A DNA stretch of 64,000 nt from Dorea_D hominis (GTDB taxonomy: Bacteria; Bacillota; Clostridia; Lachnospirales; Lachnospiraceae): contig NZ_JACOOY010000014.1 of the NCBI RefSeq assembly GCF_014287705.1, positions 1 to 64,000 of the forward strand, read 5' to 3'. The notes beneath the pieces were generated by a model, which was not told the origin of the DNA, made no database searches, and worked only from the letters and a program-made list of their open reading frames with translations. Of this stretch, positions 42,172 to 50,937 are shown in pieces. The translations under genes and the position numbers were made by a program. The first letter of the stretch is position 1; each line of letters starts with the position of its first letter.

Positions 42172-44328
42172 TTATTGAATACCTTTCATTGTCAGCTGGA
42201 TTCTCTTTTTCTTAAGATCCACACTTAAAACTTTGACATCCACGATATCACCAACGCTTACTACTTCCAGTGGATGTTTTACAAATTTCTTATCGCTTAA
42301 TTCTGAAATGTGTACCAGTCCGTCCTGATGGACACCGATGTCAACAAAGGCTCCAAAATCAATGACATTTCTCACTGTTCCTTTTAATACCATGCCTTCT
42401 GTCAGGTCTTTCATTTCCAGAACATCCGTGCGGAGGATCGGTTTTGGCATCTCATCTCGCGGATCTCTTCCCGGTTTCTCCAATTCTTTTACAATATCTT
42501 CCAGTGTGATCTCACCGATTCCAAGCTCTTCTGCCAGACGTTTTTTATCACGGATCGTAAGTGATAATCCTGTCAGTTTTCCTCCTTTGATATCATCTAC
42601 GGAAAATCCCTGCTTCTTCAACAGTTCTTCTGCTGCCGCATAGGACTCCGGATGCACGCTGGTAGCATCTAACGGATTATCTCCGTCCTGGATACGCATA
42701 AAACCTGCACACTGTTCAAATGCTTTCGGTCCCAGCTTTGCTACTTTTAATAATTGTTTCCGGTTTGTAAATTTGCCATTTTCTTCACGATATACAACGA
42801 TATTTTTGGCAATCGCAGAAGAAATACCGGAGATATAGGAAAGCAACGGTGCGGATGCTGTATTCAGATCGACACCGACTTTATTTACGCAATCTTCTAC
42901 AACACCGGAAAGTGCTTCGCTTAATTTCTTCTGGTTCATGTCATGCTGATACTGTCCGACTCCGATCGATTTCGGATCGATCTTCACAAGCTCAGCAAGC
43001 GGATCCTGCAGTCGTCTTGCAATGGACGCTGCACTTCTCTGCCCGACATCAAAATTCGGGAACTCTTCTGAAGCAAGTTTACTTGCCGAATATACAGAAG
43101 CTCCTGCTTCATTTACAATGATATACTCTACTTTTTCCGGAATCTCTTTTAATAACTCTACGATAAACTGCTCAGATTCTCTGGATGCAGTTCCATTTCC
43201 TACTGAGATCAGTGATACGTGATACTTCGGAATGATCTTCTTTAATAAATCTTTGGACGCCTGGATCTTCTTCGGTGTTGTCGGTGCAGTAGGATAGATG
43301 ACTGTTGTACCGATAACTTTTCCGGTCGGATCTACAACTGCAAGTTTACATCCGGTTCGGAATGCCGGATCCCAGCCAAGCACGGTTCTTCCTGTGATTG
43401 GAGGCTGCATGAGAAGCTGCTCTAAGTTCTTTCCGAACACTTCGATTGCTCCATCCTCTGCTTTTTCCGTCAGTTCACTCCGGATCTCCCGCTCGATTGC
43501 CGGTGCGATCAGACGTTTATAACTGTCCTCTGCTACTTCTTGAAGTACCGGAGTCGTATACGGATTATCTGTGCGGATGATCTGTTTTTCCAGATATCGT
43601 AAGATATCATCCTGCGGTGCTTCTACTTTTACAGTCAGGAACTTCTCTTTCTCTCCACGGTTCAGCGCAAGGATGCGGTGTCCCGCCAGCTTGCTGAGTG
43701 CTTCTTCAAATTCGTAATACATCTCATAAACCGACTCCTGTTTTTCGTCCTTTGCAGTGGAAATAAGAGTTCCTTTCTGCATGGTTCTCTTACGGATCCA
43801 GCTTCTGTATGCCGCTTCATCAGACACTGCTTCTGCGAGAATATCCTTCGCGCCGTCCAGCGCATCTTTGACTGTCTCTACACCTTTTTCTTTATTAACA
43901 TAGTCTTCTGCCAGCTTCTCCAGCGGCTCTTTTGCTTTCTGTAAAGTAATCAGTGCTGCCAGTGGCTCCAGTCCCTTTTCCTTCGCAATCGTCGCACGGG
44001 TTCTTCGTTTCGGGCGATACGGACGGTAGAGATCTTCTACCACGACCAGTGTCTGTGCCGCAACGATCTTTGCTTTCAGCTCTTCTGTCAATTTTCCCTG
44101 TTCTTCTATACTTGCCAGTACCTGTTCTTTCTTCTCCTCTAGATTCCGTAAATAGGTCAGTCTTTCATATAATTTACGAAGCTGTTCGTCGTCCAGTGTA
44201 CCAGTTGCTTCTTTTCTGTATCTGGCGATAAATGGAATTGTATTACCTTCATCGATCAATTTTACAGCCGCTTCTACCTGCCACTTTTTTACGCCTAATT
44301 CTTCTGTAATCTTCTGATTGATATCCAT
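42172..44328 (-). CDS. tex: Tex-family RNA-binding transcription accessory protein
   Basis: This 718-residue protein has the complete Tex layout: N-terminal helical domain (IPFIARYRKEATGTLDDEQLRKL), YqgF-like domain with VLGWDPAFRTGCKLAVVDPTGKV, helix-hairpin-helix region (VDLNTASAPLLSYISGIS) and C-terminal S1 domain (LKGTVRNVIDFGAFVDIGVHQDGLVHISELS). It binds nucleic acid and influences transcription and stress tolerance. AAAGGATATAA lies upstream. All domains are intact. Confidence 0.95.
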   Translation of the reverse strand: MDINQKITEELGVKKWQVEAAVKLIDEGNTIPFIARYRKEATGTLDDEQLRKLYERLTYLRNLEEKKEQVLASIEEQGKLTEELKAKIVAAQTLVVVEDLYRPYRPKRRTRATIAKEKGLEPLAALITLQKAKEPLEKLAEDYVNKEKGVETVKDALDGAKDILAEAVSDEAAYRSWIRKRTMQKGTLISTAKDEKQESVYEMYYEFEEALSKLAGHRILALNRGEKEKFLTVKVEAPQDDILRYLEKQIIRTDNPYTTPVLQEVAEDSYKRLIAPAIEREIRSELTEKAEDGAIEVFGKNLEQLLMQPPITGRTVLGWDPAFRTGCKLAVVDPTGKVIGTTVIYPTAPTTPKKIQASKDLLKKIIPKYHVSLISVGNGTASRESEQFIVELLKEIPEKVEYIIVNEAGASVYSASKLASEEFPNFDVGQRSAASIARRLQDPLAELVKIDPKSIGVGQYQHDMNQKKLSEALSGVVEDCVNKVGVDLNTASAPLLSYISGISSAIAKNIVVYREENGKFTNRKQLLKVAKLGPKAFEQCAGFMRIQDGDNPLDATSVHPESYAAAEELLKKQGFSVDDIKGGKLTGLSLTIRDKKRLAEELGIGEITLEDIVKELEKPGRDPRDEMPKPILRTDVLEMKDLTEGMVLKGTVRNVIDFGAFVDIGVHQDGLVHISELSDKKFVKHPLEVVSVGDIVDVKVLSVDLKKKRIQLTMKGIQ

Positions 44329-44441
44329 AATTATATCCTTTCTGAATGTTACTTTCTGTGGCTTTCCACAATCTTTCTTATTATAGCGAAAATGTCTCTT
44401 TCTTGCAATGGAACAGTAAATACAGAGTTCACTCTGTTTTA

Positions 44442-44470
44442 TTGAAAACAGCTATTTATTATGTTATACT
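44442..44470 (+). promoter_or_regulatory. Sigma-A promoter of the TetR operon
   Basis: TTGAAA (44442-44447) and TATACT (44465-44470) are 17 nt apart. A short palindrome ACAGAG-TTCA-CTCTGT (44422-44437) lies just upstream of the -35 box and could be the TetR site. Confidence 0.72.
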
Positions 44471-44500
44471 TAAGGTTATCATAAAAGAAAAAGGAGATTC

Positions 44501-45118
44501 TTGATCATCATGAATCAAACAGTACAAACAAAACCATTGTCCAAGCAGCAGCAGAAGTCTATGGAAACGAAAGCTCGGATTTTCGCCGCTGCCAAAAATA
44601 TTTTACAAAAAGACGGATATGAAGCATTGTCGATTAAAAATATCTGTGACGAAGCTGGGGTTTCCAACGGAAGTTTTTATCATCATTTCAAAACAAAAGA
44701 CGATCTTCTTTCTTATTATATAGAAGAGCAGCCGAGCATCAATCCGGATTTTCTTGATCTTCCGGCTTCTCCGGCTGAAGCTAAAGAAGCGATCATCTAC
44801 GTCTATCTGAATTATGTACATTACTGCCAGGATCTGGGCGTAGAATTTATGTCGAATTACTATACACCAAAGAACCAGTCTCTGAACCCGCTCATCCGTA
44901 CGGAGCGTCCTTATCCGATCGTTACGGTCCACAATTATCTGCAGAAATGCATGGATGCCGGAATTTTACAGATATCCGGAGATCTGGAAGCTCTTACAAC
45001 CGATATCCGTATGATCGTGATCGGTAACGTTTTTGAATGGTGTCTGAAAGAAGGACATGCGGATTTTGAAGGAAATATGAAGCGAAGTCTGGAGACTTAT
45101 CTGAACGGAGCATTTTAA
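44501..45118 (+). CDS. TetR/AcrR-family transcriptional regulator
   Basis: This protein has 205 residues. Its N-terminal helix-turn-helix reads ARIFAAAKNILQKDGYEALSIKNICDEAGVSNGSFYHHFKTKDDLL, a textbook TetR DNA-binding domain. The C-terminal ligand domain is divergent. The start is either TTG 44501 (4 nt after GGAG) or ATG 44510 (13 nt), and neither is ideal. It leads an operon with a lipid kinase (3-nt gap) and a glycerophosphodiesterase. It therefore probably regulates lipid handling, with its ligand unknown. Confidence 0.88.
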   Translation: MIIMNQTVQTKPLSKQQQKSMETKARIFAAAKNILQKDGYEALSIKNICDEAGVSNGSFYHHFKTKDDLLSYYIEEQPSINPDFLDLPASPAEAKEAIIYVYLNYVHYCQDLGVEFMSNYYTPKNQSLNPLIRTERPYPIVTVHNYLQKCMDAGILQISGDLEALTTDIRMIVIGNVFEWCLKEGHADFEGNMKRSLETYLNGAF

Positions 45119-45121
45119 ATC

Positions 45122-46066
45122 ATGTACACTTTTCTTGTAAATCCCGGTTCTAGAAGCGGCCTCGGTCAGACTGTCTGGAACACACTGGAACAATATCTGA
45201 AAGAGAACGAGATCTCTTATCAGGTCTTTTTCACTAAATATCAGCGGCATGCCTCGAAGCTTGCCGCTCATTTGTGTGCCGATCCATCTTTGGAAACACT
45301 GATTGTTCTTGGCGGTGACGGCACTTTAAATGAAGTCATTGACGGCATCAGCGATCTGTCCGGCATCACACTTGGATACATTCCGATTGGGTCCAGCAAT
45401 GATTTTGCAAGGAGCATGGGACTTTCCCGGGATCCACTCACAGCACTTAAACATATCCTTAAGCCTTCCCGTTTTGCATACTTAAATATCGGAGTGACAG
45501 AATATGAAACAGACAGCAAGCCTTATTGCCGGCGCCGTTTTGCTGTCAGTTCCGGTCTTGGATTTGATGCCGCTGTCTGCCATCAGGTAATCGTCTCTCC
45601 GCTGAAACGATTTCTTAATAAGCTGCATCTTGGAAAACTATCCTACGTTGGCGTTGCACTTTCCCAGATTTTCACCATGACACCCTGTGATATGCACATT
45701 CGGCTTACGGAGCTGTCCGGTGATACAGAAGAAATACTTTTTCACAAAGTTTATTTCGCTGCGGCTATGAATCAGCGCACAGAGGGCGGTGGATTCCGTT
45801 TCTGTCCAAAAGCAGATCCTTCTGATGATATTCTGGATGTTATTGTAGTAGAAGGATTCCCGAAAGCTGTCATTCTTATGCTTTTGCCAACCGCTTTTAA
45901 AGGATGGCATGTATTTTTCAAAGGAATCCATACATATCAATGTAAAAAAGCAACTTTTACCAGCCCGAAACCACTTGCGGTCCATACAGACGGAGAACCG
46001 GTATATTTAAAACGAGAAATTACCTGTTCTCTGGAACCTGAGAAAATTCGTCTGATTTTAAGTTAA
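45122..46066 (+). CDS. Diacylglycerol/lipid kinase family protein (DagK/YegS-like)
   Basis: This 314-residue enzyme has the NAD-kinase-like fold: NPGSRSGLG at residues 7-15, LIVLGGDGTLNEVIDGI near residue 60 (nucleotide-binding GGDGT) and GYIPIGSSNDFARSMGL near residue 82. The C-terminal HTDGEPV is also typical. It phosphorylates diacylglycerol or another lipid at the membrane. It starts 3 nt after the regulator and is followed 13 nt later by the phosphodiesterase. Confidence 0.92.
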   Translation: MYTFLVNPGSRSGLGQTVWNTLEQYLKENEISYQVFFTKYQRHASKLAAHLCADPSLETLIVLGGDGTLNEVIDGISDLSGITLGYIPIGSSNDFARSMGLSRDPLTALKHILKPSRFAYLNIGVTEYETDSKPYCRRRFAVSSGLGFDAAVCHQVIVSPLKRFLNKLHLGKLSYVGVALSQIFTMTPCDMHIRLTELSGDTEEILFHKVYFAAAMNQRTEGGGFRFCPKADPSDDILDVIVVEGFPKAVILMLLPTAFKGWHVFFKGIHTYQCKKATFTSPKPLAVHTDGEPVYLKREITCSLEPEKIRLILS

Positions 46067-46079
46067 GGAGATGTATTTT

Positions 46080-46904
46080 ATGTATCACGGAATACTCATT
46101 TTTATTGTTTGTCTGTGTTTATTTGTTCTCTTTTTACTTTTCCCCCGGACAGGCAAACGGCAGGAACTTTTAAAATTGTATCGTGGAACCTGTTTTGCTC
46201 ATCGTGGATATCACAGTATTGAAAATGGAATTCCAGAAAATTCTATGCCCGCGTTCCGGCAGGCGCTTTCCCACGGTTATGGCATTGAGCTGGATGTTCA
46301 TCTCACCAAAGATGGCAGACTGGTTGTTTTCCACGATGATACTCTGAACCGTGTCTGTAAAAAATCCGGCACGATCGAAGATTTGACAGTTCCGGAGCTG
46401 AAAACATGCCGTCTCCAGGATACGGAAGAACAGATTCCTCTGTTTGAAGATGTTCTGTCACTGGTAAACGGACAGGTACCTCTTCTGATCGAATTGAAAA
46501 TTCCCGGTCGTTCCACCGCTATCTGTCAGCATGTTCATAAGGCCCTTTCCTGTTATCATGGAAATTATATGATTCAGTCTTTTAATACGATGGGACTTTT
46601 CTGGTATCGCAGGCATGCTCCGGAAGTTCTGCGTGGACAGCTTTCTTCCAGACTTACGAAGGATCCTCTGAAAGAACTCTGGTTTTTACGTTTTCTTGCC
46701 GAAAACCTGCTTCTTAATTTTCTTGGCAGACCGGATTTTATTTCTTATAAACTGAAAAACCTTCCTAAATTTACTGTTTCTTTCTTACGGAAATTCTTTG
46801 GAACACCTACAGCTGTCTGGACACTTCGTACACCTGAGGCATTGCTGGAAGGCAAACGCTGTTATGATATGCAGATTTTCGAAAAACATGGTGAAAATTA
46901 TTAA
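46080..46904 (+). CDS. Membrane-anchored glycerophosphodiester phosphodiesterase
   Basis: ATG 46080 has AAGGAG 9 nt upstream, whereas an in-frame ATG nine bases earlier abuts it. The 274-residue protein has an N-terminal helix (ILIFIVCLCLFVLFLLF) and a GDPD domain with FAHRGYHSIENGIPENS (catalytic His and Glu), GIELDVHLTKDGRLVVFHDDTLNR (metal Glu/Asp and second His). It cleaves glycerophosphodiesters to glycerol 3-phosphate, likely in phospholipid or lipoteichoic acid turnover with its lipid-kinase neighbour. Confidence 0.92.
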   Translation: MYHGILIFIVCLCLFVLFLLFPRTGKRQELLKLYRGTCFAHRGYHSIENGIPENSMPAFRQALSHGYGIELDVHLTKDGRLVVFHDDTLNRVCKKSGTIEDLTVPELKTCRLQDTEEQIPLFEDVLSLVNGQVPLLIELKIPGRSTAICQHVHKALSCYHGNYMIQSFNTMGLFWYRRHAPEVLRGQLSSRLTKDPLKELWFLRFLAENLLLNFLGRPDFISYKLKNLPKFTVSFLRKFFGTPTAVWTLRTPEALLEGKRCYDMQIFEKHGENY

Positions 46905-46920
46905 GAATAGATGAACATTG

Positions 46921-46949
46921 TTGTTGATTCTATCTTTTCATGTTATAAT
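46921..46949 (+). promoter_or_regulatory. Sigma-A promoter of the PAP2 gene
   Basis: TTGTTG (46921-46926) and TATAAT (46944-46949) have a 17-nt spacer, 57 nt before the PAP2 start. Confidence 0.72.
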
Positions 46950-47006
46950 CCGTTGAGAAACTTAGCTAATCTTTAGATAAGACTTGTTATATAAAGGGGC
47001 GTAATT

Positions 47007-47675
47007 ATGCAATCCATTACGAAAATCAAACAATTTATCCTGCGGTATCGTCATGCATGGGTTTTATTATATAGCTTTATCTACATGCCTTGGTTCTGTT
47101 ATCTGGAGAAGCACAGATTCAGCCATTACTATCTGATCCACTCACCACTTGACGATTATATCCCGTTTGTAGAATATTTTATTGTTCCGTATCTGTTATG
47201 GTTTTTATTTATTGCTGTAACGATCGCATATTTCTTCTTTACGGATAAGAAAGGATATTACCAGCTTACAGCATTTTTATTCACTGGAATGACGATCTTC
47301 CTGATCATCTGCACAGTATTTCCAAATGAATTAAACCTGCGTCCGCACACATTTGCGAACGATACTGTTTTTACAAGACTGGTACAACAGCTTTACAGCA
47401 CCGATACACCGACGAATGTACTGCCAAGTATTCATGTATATAATTCACTTGGCGCTGCTATCGCCATCGGACACAGCCAGGCACTGAAAAAACACCGCGG
47501 TATCCAGTTTGTTTCTTACGGACTTGCCGGACTGATTGTTCTGTCTACCATGTTCTTAAAGCAGCACTCTGTAACGGATGTGATCGCAGCAGTGGCACTT
47601 ACCTTTATGATTTATCCGCTGATCTATGTAACACAGACAAAGCGGGCACCGAAGCTGTCACAGCAGCCGATCTAG
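47007..47675 (+). CDS. PAP2-superfamily membrane phosphatase/transferase
   Basis: This 222-residue protein has six helices. The phosphatase motifs are NVLPSIHVYNSLG (variant of PSGH with the acid His) and FLKQHSVTDV (third motif with nucleophilic His and Asp). The first KxxxxxxRP motif is replaced by EKHRFSHYY-type sequence and is hard to place, so the exact chemistry is uncertain. It could hydrolyse a lipid phosphate or act as an inositol-phosphotransferase-like enzyme. A strong terminator follows. Confidence 0.85.
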   Translation: MQSITKIKQFILRYRHAWVLLYSFIYMPWFCYLEKHRFSHYYLIHSPLDDYIPFVEYFIVPYLLWFLFIAVTIAYFFFTDKKGYYQLTAFLFTGMTIFLIICTVFPNELNLRPHTFANDTVFTRLVQQLYSTDTPTNVLPSIHVYNSLGAAIAIGHSQALKKHRGIQFVSYGLAGLIVLSTMFLKQHSVTDVIAAVALTFMIYPLIYVTQTKRAPKLSQQPI

Positions 47676-47696
47676 GATAAAATATAATATTAAAAT

Positions 47697-47758
47697 AAAA
47701 AGAATCGCAGTTGACTGATCTCTATAAACCAATCTGTCAATTGCGATTCTTTTTTATT
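47697..47758. terminator. Bidirectional terminator
   Basis: AAAAGAATCGCA-g-TTGAC pairs with GTCAA-t-TGCGATTCTTTT, flanked by A- and T-runs. It serves the PAP2 gene and possibly the convergent SfsA-MutY gene. Confidence 0.85.
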
Positions 47759-47843
47759 TTCGTGGAGTGTAATCTTCTAATCACACTCCTCTTCTTTTTC
47801 TGATACCCGCGTATTGTTCCGTGCCGAACTTGGTATTCTGGTA

Positions 47844-49574
47844 TCATATAATGTCCTTCGTATATGCTGCAAATGCAGATGGGATGGAATATTTCTCCCG
47901 GATCTCTCCCGGATGTATGAACAAAAATCCTTTCTCGTTTGTCTTCTCCAACTCATCCACCTGAATCTGATAACCTTTCATCTGCCACTCCACATGGCTG
48001 AAAATGTGCTTTGCATCCGGTAATTTTTTAATTCTTACCGGCATAAGTCCAATAGAACGGCAATAGTTTTCTGCCTCTTTTCTTGTCAGATGCCCTTCTA
48101 CATTCGGCAGTTCATAGAGTCCGGCAAGCAATCCTTTTGCCGGCCTTTTGCGGATAGCAATCTCCTGCAGATCTTCAAACAGAAAAACGGTCTTTTTCTC
48201 AATCCGCCTTGCTTTTGCTTTTTTCTTCACCGGTAACTTATCTGTCAGCCCCTCTTTTTCTGCACGGCATATATTCTTAAGTGGACATTCTTCGCATTTT
48301 GGTTCGCCATTTGGCACACAGACAATCGCTCCCAGCTCGATCAGTCCCTGATTAAAATCACTGGCCGCATCTGCCGGGATGACTTCTTCGAGCGCTTTCT
48401 CCAACCTCTTCTTCGTGCTCTGCTTCATAATATCTGCATCATCTGCCAGAACTCTTGTTACTACACGCAACACATTGCCGTCTACTGCCGGTTTCGGAAT
48501 TCCAAACGCAAATGAACTGATTGCTCCTGCCGTATAGCTTCCGATCCCTTTCAGTTCAAGGATTTTCTCATAATCTGCCGGAAATTCACCGCCATACTCT
48601 TCCATGATCTGGATTGCTGCTTTCTGCATGTTGCGTACCCGGTTGTAATACCCTAAACCTTCCCACAATTTGAGTAGCTTGTCTTCCGGCGCCTCTGCCA
48701 GATCCTTCACTGTCGGCAACGCTTGTAAAAAGCGATCATAATATCCCTTCACCGCTTCTACCCTTGTCTGCTGCAGCATAATCTCTGATATCCATATTCT
48801 GTACGGATCCGGGTGATGTCTCCACGGAAGGTCACGGTGGTATTTCCTGTACCATCCGGTTAATGGTTCTGCCATCTCATGAAGCTCAGGCTGTCCAAGC
48901 ACAACCGGAACTTCATCCGCAAGCGTCATGCTGTCTGTCGTCACTACACAGTCTCTTGCCAGGATCTTTACTCCTGCATCCGCGGCTTCCTGTAAGGCTT
49001 CCGCAAATTCCGGATGTGTCTGCCTGTTTGGCGTAAAATAGCGTACACCTTTCATCTGTATCACAAACAAGACGTACGCTTCGTACCCCGCTTTTCTTGC
49101 TTTCTTTAATTCCTGTACATGCTTTACGGCACGTTCACTCGGCGCATCCGGAAACCGGACTACACCGTCTTCTTCCAATGTAACTCCTTTAACTTCCACC
49201 AGAATCTTCTGATTCTTCGTCTCCACATAGAAATCAAATCTGGAATTCTCGTATGTGTACTCCGGCTTTACAAGTACCGGATCCGGCACCAGTCCACCGG
49301 CGCAGAGCCATTCCTGCGCTACCTTATTCGGCGCCTGGGAATCCATATTGATAAGTCTGTCGCCTTTCTCTACTGCGATAAGATCCCATCCTGTCTTACG
49401 CTCAGGGTTATCGCTTTTCTGTATATACACCGGTACCTCCGGCTGCAAAAGTTCCGCACAGCGTCCTGTATTTTTCACATGGACAGTCTCTGTACGACCG
49501 GCACATTCCACATAAGCAATAAACCGGTTCGGTCTGTCTATAAAACTGCCCGGATAAATATTAGGATACTTCAC
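47844..49574 (-). CDS. Fused SfsA nuclease and MutY adenine glycosylase
   Basis: This 576-residue protein has two full domains. Residues 1-230 match SfsA: FIAYVECAGRTETVHVKNTGRC, YENSRFDFYVE, VEVKGVTLEEDGVVRFPDAPSERAVKHV. Residues about 235-576 match MutY: WRHHPDPYRIWISEIMLQQTRV (catalytic Glu), LKGIGSYTAGAISSFAF (helix-hairpin-helix), PAVDGNVLRV (catalytic Asp), the 4Fe-4S ligands CVPNGEPKCEECPLKNIC and a NUDIX-like C-terminus for 8-oxoguanine. No stop or frameshift lies between them. It overlaps the alarmone synthetase gene by 14 nt. Confidence 0.92.
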   Translation of the reverse strand: MKYPNIYPGSFIDRPNRFIAYVECAGRTETVHVKNTGRCAELLQPEVPVYIQKSDNPERKTGWDLIAVEKGDRLINMDSQAPNKVAQEWLCAGGLVPDPVLVKPEYTYENSRFDFYVETKNQKILVEVKGVTLEEDGVVRFPDAPSERAVKHVQELKKARKAGYEAYVLFVIQMKGVRYFTPNRQTHPEFAEALQEAADAGVKILARDCVVTTDSMTLADEVPVVLGQPELHEMAEPLTGWYRKYHRDLPWRHHPDPYRIWISEIMLQQTRVEAVKGYYDRFLQALPTVKDLAEAPEDKLLKLWEGLGYYNRVRNMQKAAIQIMEEYGGEFPADYEKILELKGIGSYTAGAISSFAFGIPKPAVDGNVLRVVTRVLADDADIMKQSTKKRLEKALEEVIPADAASDFNQGLIELGAIVCVPNGEPKCEECPLKNICRAEKEGLTDKLPVKKKAKARRIEKKTVFLFEDLQEIAIRKRPAKGLLAGLYELPNVEGHLTRKEAENYCRSIGLMPVRIKKLPDAKHIFSHVEWQMKGYQIQVDELEKTNEKGFLFIHPGEIREKYSIPSAFAAYTKDII

Positions 49575-50235
49575 TTTTCTTCCGTCCTTTTAATTCTTCC
49601 TGTTCTTCTACATACGCCTGGATCGCCTCATTTAACGACAGCATCTTCTCATCCAGTGTTGACACCATATCTGCACACTCTCTGAGATCCCGGCTGATAT
49701 ATTCCGGCGCATTTCCCTCAAATTTGTAATAAATCTTATGCTCCAGACTTGCCCAGAAATCCATCGCGATCGTCCGGATCTGGATCTCTACCTTTGTATC
49801 TACAACACTGTCTGACAGGAAAATCGGAACCGATACAAGCATGTGATAGCTCTTGTAGCCGCTTGCTTTCGGATTCTTAATATAATCTTTGATCGATAAT
49901 ACCTTTAAATCACTCTGGTTTCCAATCATCTCTGCCAATCTGTATATATCAGAAGTAAATGAACAGATCAATCTTACTCCTGCAATATCGTTGATGTATT
50001 TTACCATATTCTCTATGGATGTCTCATACCCGTATCTTTTTAACTTCTTCACAATACTCTCCGGTGTCTTCACACGTGTCTTAATGTGCTCGATCGGATT
50101 GTACTGATGTACATGCTGGAATTCGTCATTTAGAATCTCCAGTTTCGTTCCTACTTCCTTTAACGCGGAATTATAAAGAAACATAATGGTCTTCCAGCTG
50201 TCCACATCTTCGTAATTCTTAATTGCATTCTCCAC
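49561..50235 (-). CDS. Small alarmone synthetase (RelQ-like GTP pyrophosphokinase)
   Basis: This 224-residue synthetase-only protein contains RVKTPESIVKKLKRYG, DIAGVRLICSFTSDIYRLAEMI, KNPKASGYKSYHMLV and VEIQIRTIAMDFWASLEHKIYYK, the ppGpp synthetase core, with no hydrolase domain. I place the start at GTG 50235, preceded by GGAGAGAGG. A GTG 14 codons upstream would lie almost at the transcription start implied by a TATACT box near 50285. It makes (p)ppGpp from GTP/GDP and ATP. It is upstream of and coupled to sfsA-mutY. Confidence 0.9.
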   Translation of the reverse strand: MENAIKNYEDVDSWKTIMFLYNSALKEVGTKLEILNDEFQHVHQYNPIEHIKTRVKTPESIVKKLKRYGYETSIENMVKYINDIAGVRLICSFTSDIYRLAEMIGNQSDLKVLSIKDYIKNPKASGYKSYHMLVSVPIFLSDSVVDTKVEIQIRTIAMDFWASLEHKIYYKFEGNAPEYISRDLRECADMVSTLDEKMLSLNEAIQAYVEEQEELKGRKKSEVS

Positions 50236-50335
50236 GATTGCCTCTCTCCTTCCGTCCTTCGAAGCTTCTTGCGGCACCCGAAGAGTATAACATAAGCGGC
50301 CAGAAATTGTTCCTGTTTTAATAGATTTTTAAGGA

Positions 50336-50860
50336 TTAATATTCGATTCCTTCTCTTGCTGACTGTCCCTTGTCATATGGATGTTTTACTTTTTTCATCT
50401 CCGTCACATAATCGGAAGCACGGATGATCCGGTCTGACACTTCATGTCCGGTCATAATGATCTCCAGTCCTCTCGGCTTATGCTCCAGAAAACTCATCAG
50501 TTTATCTTCATTCAGAAGATTCAGAGAAACTGCGCACAGTATCTCATCTAAAAATAATACGTCAAACGGACTACAGAATTTGATTATCTCATCTAATGCT
50601 TTCGTGTTATAATGCTTTAATTCTGCCCGTTCATCAGAATTCATCTGATTGTAAAATTTGATCTTATCCCTGCCCGGAAGGCACGTTACATTCGGAATCT
50701 GCTCCAGGATTGCACGCTCACTGGAAGAATTGTTCTTCATGAATTGAAACATCAGAACCTTAAGTCCGCTCCCCGCTGCCCGGATCACCTGTCCTACTGC
50801 CGCTGTTGTCTTGCCTTTTCCTGTTCCGTAATATACATGAATTCTTCCGGTTCCTATCAT
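50336..50860 (-). CDS. cobO: Cob(I)yrinic acid a,c-diamide adenosyltransferase (CobA/BtuR type)
   Basis: ATG 50860 has GGGG at proper distance, while an earlier in-frame ATG abuts it. The 174-residue protein has the P-loop YGTGKGKTTAAVG near residue 11, FQFMKNN, DVLFLDEIL and LEIIMTGHEV. It adenosylates corrinoids to make coenzyme B12. No other cobalamin genes adjoin, so it may act in salvage. The gene stands alone between the alarmone synthetase and the PTS-like permease. Confidence 0.93.
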   Translation of the reverse strand: MIGTGRIHVYYGTGKGKTTAAVGQVIRAAGSGLKVLMFQFMKNNSSSERAILEQIPNVTCLPGRDKIKFYNQMNSDERAELKHYNTKALDEIIKFCSPFDVLFLDEILCAVSLNLLNEDKLMSFLEHKPRGLEIIMTGHEVSDRIIRASDYVTEMKKVKHPYDKGQSAREGIEY

Positions 50861-50937
50861 TGCTAACATCCCCGCTTTCTGTTTTCTCTTCTTTCGTTAC
50901 CTCTTAACAGTATACCATGAATTCATGTCCTGTGCAT

